This document shows, piece by piece, positions 63,839 to 64,000 of a DNA stretch of 64,000 nucleotides (its first letter is position 1; every line of letters starts with the position of its first letter). The notes under the pieces are model-generated. The model did not search any database. It saw only the letters and a program-made list of their open reading frames with translations, and had not been told where the DNA came from. The position numbers were made by a program, and so were the translations under genes. This stretch comes from Chitinophagaceae bacterium (GTDB lineage Bacteria; Bacteroidota; Bacteroidia; Chitinophagales; Chitinophagaceae): positions 1 through 64,000 of the forward strand of contig CANGIT010000006.1 in assembly GCA_947454155.1 (NCBI GenBank). Direction: 5' to 3'.

Positions 63839-64000
63839 ATGAGTGTACCGAAAAACAGAAAGCCTACAGATAGTGAAATGGAAATTTTGGATGTGCTGTG
63901 GAATAAAGCATCCGCTACTGTACGAGAAGTTCACGAAGAGCTCAGCAAACACAAAGATGCCGGCTACACCACTACCCTCAAGTTGATGCAGATTATGCAT
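63839..64000 (+). CDS. BlaI/MecI/CopY-family transcriptional repressor (5' part)
   Basis: 54 residues from the ATG at 63839 to the window end, frame still open. PTDSEMEILDVLWNKASATVREVHEELSKHKDAGYTTTLKLMQIM is the winged-helix N-terminus of the BlaI/MecI family (T-x-x-E-x-x-I-L-x-x-L-W start, then T-T-x-x-x-x-x-x recognition helix). These dimers repress their own gene and, usually, an adjacent BlaR1-type sensor protease, expected to lie just beyond the window. The track does not list this ORF because it is open at the edge. Confidence 0.9.
   Translation, partial: MSVPKNRKPTDSEMEILDVLWNKASATVREVHEELSKHKDAGYTTTLKLMQIMH

Overview
The window looks like a chromosome segment of a gliding-type or surface-colonising Bacteroidota, most likely in or near the Chitinophagaceae (inference). 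The support is: several very large secreted proteins with type IX secretion system (T9SS) C-terminal signals of both kinds (CHU_C/type B and Por_Secre_tail/type A), PorP/SprF barrels, a Bacteroidota-type LptD/OstA/MCE envelope cluster, TAnnTTTG-like -7 boxes, several TTG/GTG starts and no usable Shine-Dalgarno pattern. No rRNA, tRNA, CRISPR array, insertion sequence or prophage was found.

Region 1 (1-16.3 kb) is a pectin/galacturonate locus. After the 3' end of a PfkB-type 2-keto-3-deoxygluconate kinase on the + strand and a bidirectional terminator, twelve genes run on the - strand. In transcription order they are pectate lyase PL1, CE12 rhamnogalacturonan acetylesterase, CE8 pectin methylesterase, a Gfo/Idh/MocA oxidoreductase, GH43, a DUF4440-like protein, GH28 polygalacturonase, GH105 unsaturated-uronide hydrolase, a second and divergent CE8, then the cytoplasmic galacturonate isomerase pathway UxaB, UxaA and UxaC. 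Together they could take pectin (backbone, methyl and acetyl esters, arabinose-type side chains) to 2-keto-3-deoxygluconate, which the kinase at the left edge would phosphorylate. No SusC/SusD pair, transporter, aldolase or regulator gene lies in the window. A repeat patch (12.9-13.05 kb) and a palindrome-rich spacer (9.60-9.76 kb) subdivide the run, and the spacer probably holds an internal promoter.

Region 2 (16.3-48.3 kb) is a 32-kb block of - strand genes for the cell surface. Three giant type-B T9SS substrates (1743, 1456 and 2340 aa), all with an IgGFc-binding-like domain plus PKD, FN3-like or He_PIG-like repeats, are interleaved with two PorP/SprF-family barrels. Upstream of them are two giant, mutually paralogous type-A T9SS substrates (2036 and about 2184 aa).

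Region 3 (48.3-60.8 kb) is mostly housekeeping: uracil-DNA glycosylase, a 7-bp microsatellite, a PlsC acyltransferase, LptD facing a divergent amidase - MCE protein - OstA/LptA-like - unknown envelope protein run, and a membrane pyrophosphatase. Region 4 (60.8-64 kb) holds a PKD/CHU_C protein whose true N-terminus is missing from the ORF track because no ATG/GTG/TTG start is present, and the start of a BlaI/MecI-type repressor.

The most useful non-coding signal is a 16-bp motif, A[C/T]GCAA[A/T]CG[A/T]TnCC[A/G][A/G], reminiscent of LacI/GalR-family operators. It occurs in five intergenic regions: before GH28, before three of the giant secreted-protein genes or operons, and before the membrane pyrophosphatase. 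It suggests a shared regulon joining pectin use, surface proteins and pyrophosphate-driven ion pumping. All function calls come from reading motifs by eye; no database search was run.
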